Source of the DNA: Promethearchaeota archaeon
GTDB lineage: Archaea > Asgardarchaeota > Lokiarchaeia > Sigyniarchaeales > SOKP01
Reading direction: 5' to 3'
Length of the DNA: 64,000 bases
NCBI GenBank assembly: GCA_019058365.1
Contig: JAHPZE010000002.1
Coordinates: 266,991 to 330,990 of the forward strand
A model generated the notes under the pieces. That model did no database searches. It saw only the letters and a program-made list of their open reading frames with translations, and was not told the DNA's origin. The translations under genes and the position numbers were made by a program. Shown here in pieces: positions 18,401 to 25,670 of the stretch (its first letter is position 1; the number at the start of each line of letters is the position of its first letter).

Positions 18401-18955
18401 TCTCAGATCTTTTAATCCAATTCCCTCCTCTAGAAACGAACATAATTCTGTTGGTTTCAAATTTTTAATTGCATCAATTTTTCCTTGACTTACAAAAGCA
18501 AAGTGATTATCTGGATTAATTTTAAAATCAGAAATTAATTTTTGAATTTCTTGGACTGGAACTTTTTTAAATTCTCTATCTTCCTTTCTCTGAATTTTGA
18601 AGAAAGGAGATTGTCCCCTAATTACATATCTTCTTATTTTAATTACTTTTTCGTCAATTTGAATATGAATTTCAACCATAGCATGATTTTGTCCATTCCT
18701 AATAAAGTTTGACCATTTCTTATATCGTTCATCTCTTTCATTACTACCCAAAGCAAATTTAATTGCTTGAAATATTGAGGTTTTTCCACTCCAATTTGGT
18801 CCTACTATAATCACAAATTTAGATTTACCAAAATCCACTTCATCTTTCTGGAAAGATAAAAAATTTTCTAAAATGATTTTTCTAATAAAAATCCTTGAAT
18901 TTTCTGTTAGAAATATTTCCTTTTTCTTCAAGTTAGAGTCTAATCGAGAAGCCAT
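15488..18955 (-). CDS. smc: SMC condensin ATPase
   Basis: A 1155-aa SMC protein. The N-terminal head has VGPNWSGKTSIF (Walker A, ~residues 51-62, Trp in place of the usual Asn/Gly) and the R/Q-loop FVSQGKI. Two long coiled coils flank a hinge at ~500-650 that contains GVLGYLAELI and ends near the Gly-rich segment LKGLLSAG. The C-terminal head has the ABC signature ALSGGQVSL and Walker B PLCLLDEPGMFLDEKN. SMC compacts and segregates chromosomes with ScpA and ScpB, both encoded directly downstream. Signature and Walker B are intact, so it should be an active ATPase. Length is normal for SMC. Confidence 0.95.
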   Translation of the reverse strand: MASRLDSNLKKKEIFLTENSRIFIRKIILENFLSFQKDEVDFGKSKFVIIVGPNWSGKTSIFQAIKFALGSNERDERYKKWSNFIRNGQNHAMVEIHIQIDEKVIKIRRYVIRGQSPFFKIQRKEDREFKKVPVQEIQKLISDFKINPDNHFAFVSQGKIDAIKNLKPTELCSFLEEGIGLKDLREELLHQKSNVLNLNKDLQSLKSRKNTLNISLELLNPKLERLQLKNELLEIRNKFNDELLWANKDKLEKDIINIEEMIKNVVSVIESIRKKKDLSDKEIELLSNKISKQEQNINKLSEKVGELIYKKQELITKIQNWQKDKILAKQELDELSGKINELTRVITNFKKQLESLENEIKIVRRESKNSGLKIDNLIIEQNQLIKKIAQNKVLLDNYNHINIEKKERLVRIQENEKSIQASNNEINQLFQSFKDIEHKLEKNKWFLGNPTKNLLIQLDEELKRASLRIYEIDSEMNHLTLEKSKKLKKLQILQASLRERRVILPSNITILKDEIKKRGLKVKGPIIDYLKYEDELSYAIESVLGEKLLYSFVAEDWDTLNLLKRLKEKFGAYCNIYLPKNIDIRLMMKISANGVLGYLAELIKIIDDDIDIKKVIYSKVKNCLVVKDYHSGREIYNSLNFKGKCVTLKGEQIISYKYVYETPYLKRLKGLLSAGTQREQSEVLESDVKSLNNNISELKVEQAKIDTIQQDIFKKKESFNDLLYNFNQKQRITSKKNQLYDQMHELEKTNQFLKDEIKEFDQQIQDLKSQTDPEFFKWNDRIKEIPKELALLNEDKKKWDLKLSENSDIIEEVKDNLNKQILGKNLIQKEYETKKEAFQKADTTAFNTYRQLENIEEELEITKKKISNLKSEILLIQNKKSELERKSIQITLTFEQENIKLNSYNQDLYSKKSDLERINSEISPLILKEIIMIRPIEDIKGDISGIDKELLKYLDVDDSILIEKDQILASLKQISKNQKALENDVKSAIKTENKMEKTYYEKFSGLLENLQKRVNKKFQDSQVKSYCSLELTGNFEELGVNIKAATSKDQLKSFTALSGGQVSLISICLILSLQEIKPSPLCLLDEPGMFLDEKNSEVAYQLIKATLEQNPIQLFMFLPKSSNSLFLLAEKLIGIARVGKNEISSVFKPKIIKKK

Positions 18956-18976
18956 TTTTACCTCATTTAATATTAT

Positions 18977-20227
18977 TTATCTTCCAAAAGCTTGCTTTAT
19001 TAGATCTACTCGCTTCTTAGCTTTTTCTAAATTAATCTGGGCTCTATTCGGAGAATCGTTTAAGATAAATGGATACTTTGCTAACATCTTCATATCATTA
19101 TCTTCCAATGGCTCTTTTTTACTTAATTTATCAATAATAAGTATAAGTTCAGAATAGTTCTTAGAAGCAGCATTTTCATATAATTGATTTAACATAAATT
19201 CTGAAATGCCAGACTCCCGAATTCCATTAACAATATTATTAACATCCTCCGAGTTTTCAATTTTATTAACTTTTTGAATTGGGAATATTTCTCTGTCTCG
19301 ATGGGATTCTGTATTTAGTTCTAAATTTGAATTTTTTTCTGAAATAAGCGGAATAGAATAAGGTATATATTCACCAGATTCAATTAAATCAATTAAAATG
19401 TCCGTTATTTCATTACTAGTCTCATTTAATTCCGAATTTAAAAAATGTTTGAATATTCCAACTTTCAATAATTGTTTAATGTCTTCTACTTCCCAATTTT
19501 CTGTGTAATTTACAATATCAGTTATATCAAACACGATCTTAGGATTTATTTCTAAAAAATCTTTTAAAACAGTTTCCCTCTCTATTTTATTTAGTAAAGG
19601 GACTTTTATAAAAAGATCAAATATATCATATAATTTGTTCGATATATTGTTAACTTCTTGAATATCATAATTTAACCATACTAGAATAATATTAGATTCA
19701 ATAAAATTAAAATCAAATCCCTTATCTTGCCAAGCATTTAAAAAAACCTCTAATAAGTTTTTATCATCAAACTTCTGCTTTAGAATTGGATGTTGATTAA
19801 TTAGTAATAATCTTTTTTCCTCAATTTTATCTGGATCTCTACCATTTGCTCCAGTTTCATTTTCATTTTCTAATTTTTTACCAAAACCATTAAATATGGA
19901 AATAAAGCTTTTTAAAAATTTATTTGGAGCATTAGTGATTTCGATATCATTAAATTCAATTAAATTTAAGTAATAATTTTTAGATATTAATTTGATATAA
20001 TCTAAAATATCTGTTCCGGGATTAACATTAATTAAAACAGCTCCTTTGGGTGTTAGATAACCATTTAAAAGATTATCATGATGATTAGTTAATATTACTT
20101 TTAGATAATTTATAATATCATTATATTTATCCCGATAGAAAATATCCTCTTTATTAATCTTAATTTCTGAAGGTTTAATCATCTGAAAAAATCCTAAAAA
20201 ATCCGGATTATCGTTTAAATCTTTCAT
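18977..20227 (-). CDS. Degenerate AAA+-like protein leading the SMC operon
   Basis: A 416-aa protein 21 bases upstream of smc on the same strand. Residues ~55-270 follow the layout of an AAA+ ATPase of the Cdc48/katanin type. The P-loop position reads NVNPGTDILD (69-76), lacking the GK[S/T]. The Walker B position reads KRLLLINQHP (138-147), lacking the DE. A region like sensor 1 and the lid (LYDIFDLFIKVPLLNKIERETVL, then helices to ~262) follows. A linker and a C-terminal helical part (~335-416) complete the protein. It therefore looks like a catalytically dead AAA scaffold serving SMC. Function is inferred from position only. Confidence 0.55.
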   Translation of the reverse strand: MKDLNDNPDFLGFFQMIKPSEIKINKEDIFYRDKYNDIINYLKVILTNHHDNLLNGYLTPKGAVLINVNPGTDILDYIKLISKNYYLNLIEFNDIEITNAPNKFLKSFISIFNGFGKKLENENETGANGRDPDKIEEKRLLLINQHPILKQKFDDKNLLEVFLNAWQDKGFDFNFIESNIILVWLNYDIQEVNNISNKLYDIFDLFIKVPLLNKIERETVLKDFLEINPKIVFDITDIVNYTENWEVEDIKQLLKVGIFKHFLNSELNETSNEITDILIDLIESGEYIPYSIPLISEKNSNLELNTESHRDREIFPIQKVNKIENSEDVNNIVNGIRESGISEFMLNQLYENAASKNYSELILIIDKLSKKEPLEDNDMKMLAKYPFILNDSPNRAQINLEKAKKRVDLIKQAFGR

Positions 20228-20308
20228 TGAAAATTTTCCTTTATTTCTTTTGTAATTTTATGAACATTATTTACATGACATTTAACACATTTATATTTAG
20301 CGATACTC

Positions 20309-20326
20309 CTAGTTAGCGATAACTAG
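20309..20326. other. Perfect hairpin with GCGA tetraloop
   Basis: CTAGTTA-GCGA-TAACTAG is a 7-bp perfect stem closed by a GNRA-type tetraloop. It lies in the 270-base gap upstream of the AAA-like/SMC operon (which starts at 20227). It could be an RNA element or a protein-binding palindrome, and the direction is not determined. Nothing else is recognised in this gap. Confidence 0.35.
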
Positions 20327-20497
20327 ATCCCCGACAAAAATCGTAAAATTTATAAAATCGTTTTTTGGAAGAGGAACTTTAATAAAAAATTTGAGAACAA
20401 TTTTTAATACAGATATAGGGACTAAAAAGCAAAAAGTTAAAGCGATTAAAAATTCAACGAACCTTCTATCGAATTTTGATGATTTATAAAAAAAATA

Positions 20498-20947
20498 TTA
20501 AATCCTACTTAAAATAAATCTTGGTAATTTACCTTCATTCACAAGAATTTTTATCAAATTAGGCACACTATTCCATTGTTGAATAGAGAGGTTATATTCT
20601 TCTTCTGTAATATCTTTAAATTGTGCAGCACGATAAGTTAGCATTACTAAAGGAGTTGTCATAAGATGCTTTACTTTATTACAGGGGAAATCATCACATT
20701 GTGCACAACTTTCTAAACCCTTATCTCGTGCACAAGGTCGAGCTTTGCAATTCTTATCAGCAATTTTATCTCCTTTACTCTTGCATCCCTCACAAACAAC
20801 ATTCTCTGCTGTATAATTTTCATGACCTAGATATTTTCTCCATGTATCAACCATTTTTTGTCGAATATAAACATCATCTGATCGAGCTGCACATAAATAA
20901 CAATTATAACCACAATAACCAATCATGTTATCATCAGGCTTTATCAA
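20498..20947 (-). CDS. DUF3795 cysteine-rich protein
   Basis: A 149-aa protein with the DUF3795 pattern: GYCGYNCYLCAAR near the N-terminus, VCEGCKSKGD, ARPCARDKGLESCAQCDDFPC in the middle. That makes about ten Cys residues in paired C-x2-C or C-x3-C spacing, suggesting bound zinc or an iron-sulfur cluster. The family's function is unknown. A second member of the same family occurs at 60777-61205 in the UvrA-like cluster. It is a single gene with AT-rich DNA on both sides. Confidence 0.85.
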   Translation of the reverse strand: MIKPDDNMIGYCGYNCYLCAARSDDVYIRQKMVDTWRKYLGHENYTAENVVCEGCKSKGDKIADKNCKARPCARDKGLESCAQCDDFPCNKVKHLMTTPLVMLTYRAAQFKDITEEEYNLSIQQWNSVPNLIKILVNEGKLPRFILSRI

Positions 20948-21176
20948 AACTTAACACCTCATATATATGAATTAATCCTATTTTTTATACATAATCTCCT
21001 TGAGTGAGTAATGTGTCTATATTAAATCAAATCATAATATTATGGCAATTTTCATAAAAATTTTGTTAGAAAAAGAGGGAGAAACTTTTAGAAATCTTAT
21101 TTTTTAAATAACTTTCACAAACAAACATAACTATTTTATTCGGAGCTCTACTTCATTGGAAATTCTACTAGTAATT

Positions 21177-21596
21177 TTAATGAAAAAGTACTTTTAGACC
21201 TAATTCTTTGTATAATAAATTTAGATTTAATTCAAATTGCCCTCTAACAATATCATAATGAGTGAATTTACCTTTTTTAAAACTTCTTATAAGCCCAACA
21301 CTTTCAAGAATTCGAAGATGATGTGATATAGATGGTTGTGATTTATCTAAGATTGCTTCTAGTTCGCAAACGCAATGATCATTTTCCTTTAATACAGTAA
21401 TTATCTTTAAACGCTCCTTATTTCCTAATGCATAACAAAATTGTGTTAATTTCTTAAAATTATCTTCGTTTTCTAAATTAATTCCGAAATCTTGCAAATC
21501 GTGGAAGTATGTCTTAACATCTATTTCACTCATATCAACGCAGCCTTCCAGGGAATCCATTATTTCAATAGCACGTCTTCTATTAATAATATTCAC
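21177..21596 (-). CDS. arsR: ArsR-family metalloregulator
   Basis: A 139-aa winged-helix repressor. The central region has LKIITVLKENDHCVCELEAIL, the ArsR helix carrying the Cys-Val-Cys arsenic-sensing site, followed by the recognition helix QPSISHHLRILESVGLI. In this family arsenite or antimonite binding to the Cys residues releases DNA. It is transcribed divergently from the ACR3-type arsenite exporter 197 bases away, so it almost certainly controls that gene and itself. It is longer than a minimal ArsR because of a ~40-residue N-terminal extension. Confidence 0.9.
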   Translation of the reverse strand: MNIINRRRAIEIMDSLEGCVDMSEIDVKTYFHDLQDFGINLENEDNFKKLTQFCYALGNKERLKIITVLKENDHCVCELEAILDKSQPSISHHLRILESVGLIRSFKKGKFTHYDIVRGQFELNLNLLYKELGLKVLFH

Positions 21597-21792
21597 CCAT
21601 ATGATTAAAACTATTTAAAGATTTATTATTTTAGTACTTATTAATTATAATGTATTTATTTTGATATAAATATTTTGTTTAATAATTTAAATCCAAATAT
21701 TTTTATTTGATGCATTTCATAAATATCTCAAACTGTACAAATACAATTTTAGTTTTTATAACAATAAAATGCATAAGCCTTTGGGAAGATAA

Positions 21793-22848
21793 ATGAGTAT
21801 TTCAGAAACAGAAGAAATTTCAATAACAAATAAAGATGAATCAAAAAAACTCGGTTTATTCGAAAAATTACTTCCTCTATGGGTAGCACTATGCATTTTC
21901 ATAGGAATTCTCTTTTCCATATATATCCCAGGTATAAGTCAAACTATGAATACATTTACCATTGGTCAAATTTCATTACCGATTGGTATTTGTTTATTCC
22001 TAATGATGTATCCTGCAATGTTAAATTTACAAGTCTCAGAGTTAAAAAAATTAAGTAAAAATCCTAAACCTATAATTTTAACAATTCTATCTAATTGGGT
22101 GATCGCCCCTTTTGTAGGTTTGCTTATGGCACGTATCTTTCTACATGGATATGAGCAATTAATTGTCGCTGTTATTTTATTAAGCTCAAGTCCATGTACT
22201 GCTATGGTATTAGTCTGGGGATGGATGGCAAAAGGAAATCAAGAACAGAATGTGGTAAATACGAGCCTTAATACAATAACTATAATATTTGGATATGCTC
22301 CTATGGTTACATTATTAACAGGTATTCAGAATATTCCCATTGATTGGAAACCCCTAGTTTTATCAACGTTTGTCTTTATTGGACTTCCATTATTGCTTGG
22401 AATAATTAGTAAAAGGTTATTAATATCTACCAAAGGTAAAGAGTGGTTTAACAATACATATCGACCTATAGTTGGAAATGTATCGATTGTTGCTCTACTC
22501 ACAACATTAGTGGTTCTTTTCTCTATGAATGGAGAAGTCTTAAGTGATAATCCGGATCTTTTATTATTAGTATCAATTCCCCTATTGCTTGGATTTGTAA
22601 TTGTTGTTGGATACAACATTTTAGTTACGAAAGTATTTAAACTAAAATACAAGGAAGCTATAATCACAGTTATCATCGGGTCTTCCAGTCATTTCGAAAT
22701 TGCGATAGCAACTGCTATTGCAATATATGGGATAGGATCTATTGCTGCTTTAGGTACTACAATGGGGTTATTCTGGGAGGTTCCAGTTATGCTTTCAATT
22801 GTCTATTTAGGTAGGTGGCTAAGAAAAAGAAGTTTTTGGAAGTCCTAG
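21793..22848 (+). CDS. acr3: Arsenite efflux transporter, ACR3 family
   Basis: A 351-aa membrane protein with about ten helices of the BART superfamily. The TM4 segment LLSSSPCTAMVLVWGWMAKGN carries the essential conserved Cys of ACR3, and the ninth-helix region has SSSHFEIAIATAIAIYG. ACR3 exports arsenite using the membrane potential. The divergent arsR gene confirms the role. No arsenate reductase is adjacent. The next genes downstream, encoding a small CxC thioredoxin-like protein and beta-grasp-like proteins, might be part of the same metalloid response, but that is only suggested by proximity. Confidence 0.93.
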   Translation: MSISETEEISITNKDESKKLGLFEKLLPLWVALCIFIGILFSIYIPGISQTMNTFTIGQISLPIGICLFLMMYPAMLNLQVSELKKLSKNPKPIILTILSNWVIAPFVGLLMARIFLHGYEQLIVAVILLSSSPCTAMVLVWGWMAKGNQEQNVVNTSLNTITIIFGYAPMVTLLTGIQNIPIDWKPLVLSTFVFIGLPLLLGIISKRLLISTKGKEWFNNTYRPIVGNVSIVALLTTLVVLFSMNGEVLSDNPDLLLLVSIPLLLGFVIVVGYNILVTKVFKLKYKEAIITVIIGSSSHFEIAIATAIAIYGIGSIAALGTTMGLFWEVPVMLSIVYLGRWLRKRSFWKS

Positions 22849-22936
22849 TATTTTTGATTTTGAAATAAAATATCAATTAAAGAATAAAAATCTTGAAAAA
22901 TTAAAATGAATAAAATAAATTTCGGGTGTAATAAAA

Positions 22937-23215
22937 ATTAGTGAAGAAAATTCAGAAAAATTAAAAGTTGATATTTATGTCCCATTAGATGCTTGTTCGT
23001 GTGAATGGGATAAATTTATGAATCGAGTATTTGTTGAACTAACACCTTATATAAAATATATTGATTATGATACTAAGAATCTAAATTCAGAGGAAGCTAG
23101 GGAACTCAATCTTTACAATAAATGTGTAGTTGTAGATGGACAGAAAAAATTTTCGTCCTCTTTTACACTTAAAAAGGAATTACCGAACCTTCTTAAGGCT
23201 AAAGGATTTATTTAG
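22937..23215 (+). CDS. Small CxC thioredoxin-like protein, probable ATT start
   Basis: From the first ATG (23018) the protein has 65 aa, but the same frame is open and protein-like for 27 codons further. It reads SEENSEKLKVDIYVPLDACS then CEWDKFMNRVF. That adds the strand VDIYVPL and a CSCEW motif typical of small thioredoxin-fold proteins, so the ATG start is too late. No ATG, GTG or TTG is available upstream before the in-frame stop. The ATT at 22937 lies 11 bases after the G of GGGTG, the same distance as in the actin gene. Alternatively a one-base indel in the AAAAA run joins it to a short ATG-started frame at 22906. The C-terminus (FTLKKELPNLLKAKGFI) is duplicated at 24933-25004. Confidence 0.55.
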   Translation: MSEENSEKLKVDIYVPLDACSCEWDKFMNRVFVELTPYIKYIDYDTKNLNSEEARELNLYNKCVVVDGQKKFSSSFTLKKELPNLLKAKGFI

Positions 23216-23248
23216 ACTTTAGAATCTTTTTATTAAAATTTAATAAAG

Positions 23249-23605
23249 GTGAGTATAAAAATTAAAAAAATTAAGTTAACGGTTTTTGCTCCAGATCCCG
23301 AAAAGAAATTATCTAATGGTCTTGATTTCAATTTAAAAGTTGCTGATGATGGCTCGATTATCGATGTCTTAAGCAATCTAGATAAATATTTTTACGATAA
23401 TCCTGAAAACTCCATTTTCCCTATCTATAAAGGACTAATACACAGTTATCTTCAGCTCATATGGGATCCTGAAACGAATTTAATTTATGATGATTGTGCT
23501 GTAAACGCTTACGGACCAAATAAAGAATTCATGCCATTACATGAAGATATAAATTTTACTTTATATCCTGATAGTGAAATAACAATAGTAGTCCATGCTG
23601 ATTGA
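23249..23605 (+). CDS. Possible beta-grasp-like protein, cassette copy 1
   Basis: A 118-aa protein of no named family. Its outline resembles MoaD/ubiquitin-like folds: an opening strand KIKKIKLTVF, a segment DGSIIDVLSNLDKYFYDNP like the MoaD helix, PIYKGLIHSYLQLIWDPETN, and a terminal strand after FTLYPDSEITIVVHAD. It does not end in Gly-Gly. The start is a GTG embedded in the AGGTGAG Shine-Dalgarno itself. An in-frame ATA six bases later is an alternative. The protein is closely similar to the 122-aa protein at 25038-25406. It follows the CxC protein by 33 bases and is followed by a ~35-aa ORF, an order repeated in copy 2. Confidence 0.65.
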   Translation: MSIKIKKIKLTVFAPDPEKKLSNGLDFNLKVADDGSIIDVLSNLDKYFYDNPENSIFPIYKGLIHSYLQLIWDPETNLIYDDCAVNAYGPNKEFMPLHEDINFTLYPDSEITIVVHAD

Positions 23606-23617
23606 TGAGCTGATGTT

Positions 23618-23725
23618 ATGAAAGAACGATTGGATTATGGCACATTCAAACGGATTTTATTGAAAACTTATGGAAAAAACCACGAAACTTTTGCTCATTA
23701 TTTTAAAGATAAAAGAAATAACTAA
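23618..23725 (+). CDS. Short conserved peptide, cassette copy 1 (35 aa)
   Basis: ATG-started frame reading MKERLDYGTFKRILLKTYGK... and ending HYFKDKRNN. It aligns over its whole length with the peptide at 25416-25514. Shared residues include RLDxGxFKxIL, a Gly-Lys, and FxHYFK. Conservation of protein sequence between two diverged copies supports real coding. Its function is unknown. Confidence 0.55.
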   Translation: MKERLDYGTFKRILLKTYGKNHETFAHYFKDKRNN

Positions 23726-23770
23726 TAGGTTGAATGATGCCTTTCAAAAAATAATTGTGAAAGGTTGACA

Positions 23771-23787
23771 ATAGGATTGCTTCCTAT
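23771..23787. other. Stem-loop conserved downstream of cassette copy 1
   Basis: ATAGGA-TTGCT-TCCTAT forms a 6-bp stem with a 5-base loop. The equivalent place in copy 2 (25564-25578) keeps TAGGA-N5-TCCTA within a longer conserved stretch (TTGACAnTAGGA...GCTTCCTATA). It may be a processing or termination element, or a remnant of extra coding sequence. Confidence 0.35.
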
Positions 23788-23842
23788 AAATATAAATTTT
23801 AATCGAATTGTATAAATAAGCTGTCTTATTTTTAAAACATAT

Positions 23843-24841
23843 ATGGACTTTTTCACACATATGTTTATGGGGGTTTTAGCGGGTCTATTTTCATTAACCA
23901 AGTTAAGTCCAGAAGCTATTATCCTTATGTGGATTATGACCTTTTTACCAGATTTCGATGTCTTCTTAGGGCCACTCCAAAAAATAAGAAAAGCGTATTT
24001 TCTTTCGCATAAAGCTGGTTCTCATTCTTATATTATAGGATTTATTTTTACTGGAATTGTTAGTTTTTTTATATCTATATTTAGAAATGTTTTATTCATT
24101 GAGGTCTGGTTTGCTGGATTCATAGGATATAGTATCCATGTCTCATTAGATTTTTTTGCTGCTTCAAAAATACCAATTTTTTATCCAATCTCGAAAAGAG
24201 AATATAGATTAATTGCTGATAGAGCTGTTAATCCAATATTGATGATTTTTTCTTGTATAAATCTTCTGGTTTTAATAGCATTTTATTTTACATTACCTTA
24301 TTATCAAATACTTATGAACCTTGCTTTCTTTTATCTGTTTGTTTATCTAATATATTTTGTGATTAGAGCTTTTTTAAGAACTATAATACAGCTGAAAATT
24401 CCTAGAAATCAGAAATATATTCCTGGTCTTCTTCCATTTTACTATTTCATTTATGAAAAAATTTTGGATAATGAATCTACCACTTTTAATTTAAAAAAAA
24501 AATTTGTATTTTCATCTAAAAAACAAGATTTAATAAATCAAACAATTTCAAATGTTTCAGATGAATTCACCTTTTTTGAATTAGCTAAGCAAATTAGTCA
24601 AGAGTACAGATTTTATCATAAATGGAATTATGTTCTTCCTTTTATTCATGAAAATAAGGATTCAGTTAATGTTGTTTTGATCTTAGCTGAAAGTTTTTCA
24701 CAATCTCTCCGGCATAAATCAATTAAACGAGAAATGTCCTCTTATTATATCTCAATTCTTTTTGATAAAAGTTCAAAACAAGTAATTTCAAAAACTGAAG
24801 GATTTGGTTCTTTTAAGAAATGGGAAAACAAAGATTGGTAA
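23843..24841 (+). CDS. Membrane-bound metal-dependent hydrolase, YdjM/DUF457-like, with C-terminal extension
   Basis: A 332-aa protein. The N-terminal ~190 residues have four or five membrane helices and the DUF457 pattern: DFFTHMFMGVL with conserved His, FLPDFDVF, SHKAGSHSYIIGF (the H-R/K-x3-H-S motif) and GYSIHVSLDFFAA (the H-x3-D motif). Family members are membrane-bound metal-dependent hydrolases (LexA-regulated in E. coli) with unknown substrates. The last ~130 residues are soluble and charged, not recognised. It lies between the two copies of the duplicated cassette. A TATA-like stretch near 23810-23820 suggests its own promoter. Confidence 0.75.
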   Translation: MDFFTHMFMGVLAGLFSLTKLSPEAIILMWIMTFLPDFDVFLGPLQKIRKAYFLSHKAGSHSYIIGFIFTGIVSFFISIFRNVLFIEVWFAGFIGYSIHVSLDFFAASKIPIFYPISKREYRLIADRAVNPILMIFSCINLLVLIAFYFTLPYYQILMNLAFFYLFVYLIYFVIRAFLRTIIQLKIPRNQKYIPGLLPFYYFIYEKILDNESTTFNLKKKFVFSSKKQDLINQTISNVSDEFTFFELAKQISQEYRFYHKWNYVLPFIHENKDSVNVVLILAESFSQSLRHKSIKREMSSYYISILFDKSSKQVISKTEGFGSFKKWENKDW

Positions 24842-24932
24842 AATCAATGTTAATAATAATTTCTATTTAATAATGAAGATAAATGTCATTTTTCTAACAA
24901 TATTTTAATTATTTTGCATAAATATTATTTAC

Positions 24933-25004
24933 TTAGAATTTTCTTCAACATTCACACTAAAGAAAGAATTACCCAAACTTCTTAAAGCTAAAGGACTTAT
25001 TTAA
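24933..25004 (+). pseudogene. Relic of the CxC-protein gene (3' end only)
   Basis: An in-frame stretch reads EFSSTFTLKKELPKLLKAK and then GLI-stop. It matches the last ~22 residues of the CxC protein encoded at 22937-23215 (FSSSFTLKKELPNLLKAKGFI-stop). Nothing upstream resembles the rest of that gene. It lies 33 bases before the second beta-grasp-like gene, exactly the spacing seen in copy 1, so it is the decayed first gene of a duplicated operon. Confidence 0.8.
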
Positions 25005-25037
25005 AATTTAGATATTTGATTTGAAATCTTAATAGGG

Positions 25038-25406
25038 GTGATTATTAAAATTAAAAAGATTACTTTTAAAATTAGTATACCTTCAATGGATTTACAAAAA
25101 GGCAAAGCATTTATTGTACAAGTAAAAGATGATGCTACTTTTGTTGAAGCTTTAGCAATGGTAGATAAATATATTTTTGAAAATCCGCATGAATCGATAT
25201 TTCCAATATATGAAGGTTATATTCATAATTATTTACAGTTGTTTTGGGACCCAGAACATAATATAATCTATGAAGATGTTGGGATAATGCCTTATGGTCC
25301 TGATGAAGAGGGTAATTTGAGAAGTTTTATGCCAATTCGAGATAATTTAGATTTCAACTTATTTCCTAACAGTGTTATAGATCTACAACCAGATTCTGGA
25401 TGTTGA
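25038..25406 (+). CDS. Possible beta-grasp-like protein, cassette copy 2
   Basis: A 122-aa paralogue of the protein at 23249-23605. Shared segments include DKYIFENPHESIFPIYEGYIH versus DKYFYDNPENSIFPIYKGLIH, LQLxWDPExNxIYxD, and the end pattern PIRDNLDFNLFPNSVI. The end DLQPDSGC differs and lacks Gly-Gly. The GTG start lies inside the AGGGGTGAT Shine-Dalgarno, so initiation at a downstream ATT codon is possible. It is preceded by a relic of the CxC gene and followed by the second short peptide. Confidence 0.65.
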   Translation: MIIKIKKITFKISIPSMDLQKGKAFIVQVKDDATFVEALAMVDKYIFENPHESIFPIYEGYIHNYLQLFWDPEHNIIYEDVGIMPYGPDEEGNLRSFMPIRDNLDFNLFPNSVIDLQPDSGC

Positions 25407-25415
25407 TGAGAAAAA

Positions 25416-25514
25416 GTGAGAACTCGGTTAGATATAGGTAAATTTAAATCTATTTTAAGAGAAAAATTTGGAAAATATAATAAGGTTTTTGATCATTATT
25501 TTAAATCTAAATAA
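25416..25514 (+). CDS. Short conserved peptide, cassette copy 2 (32 aa)
   Basis: GTG-started frame reading RTRLDIGKFKSILREKFGK and ending FDHYFKSK. It aligns with the 35-aa peptide at 23618-23725 across its length, and sits in the same position after the beta-grasp-like gene. Function unknown. Confidence 0.5.
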   Translation: MRTRLDIGKFKSILREKFGKYNKVFDHYFKSK

Positions 25515-25563
25515 TATAGAATTGAATGAGATCTTTTAGAAAATATTAGTAGAAGATTGACAT

Positions 25564-25578
25564 TAGGAGAGCTTCCTA
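25564..25578. other. Stem-loop conserved downstream of cassette copy 2
   Basis: TAGGA-GAGCT-TCCTA forms a 5-bp stem with a 5-base loop, in the same relative position as the hairpin at 23771-23787. The loop bases differ while the arms are retained. Confidence 0.35.
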
Positions 25579-25670
25579 TATATTCTATTAAAAAAATAAC
25601 TAAAAATACAATAAATTTTTACTCTTTCAATCTAATTTTCTTCTATCATAATTTCTTTTAAAGCTTAAAG

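Noticed and set aside
20228..20497. tRNA or C/D-box RNA in the gap upstream of the SMC operon
   Set aside because: A TGATGA-like box is present, but no paired D box, no T-loop motif and no cloverleaf could be drawn.
23618..23840. Selenocysteine readthrough of the short cassette peptides
   Set aside because: A TAA precedes the shared TGA in both copies, so UGA recoding alone could not give a longer protein.
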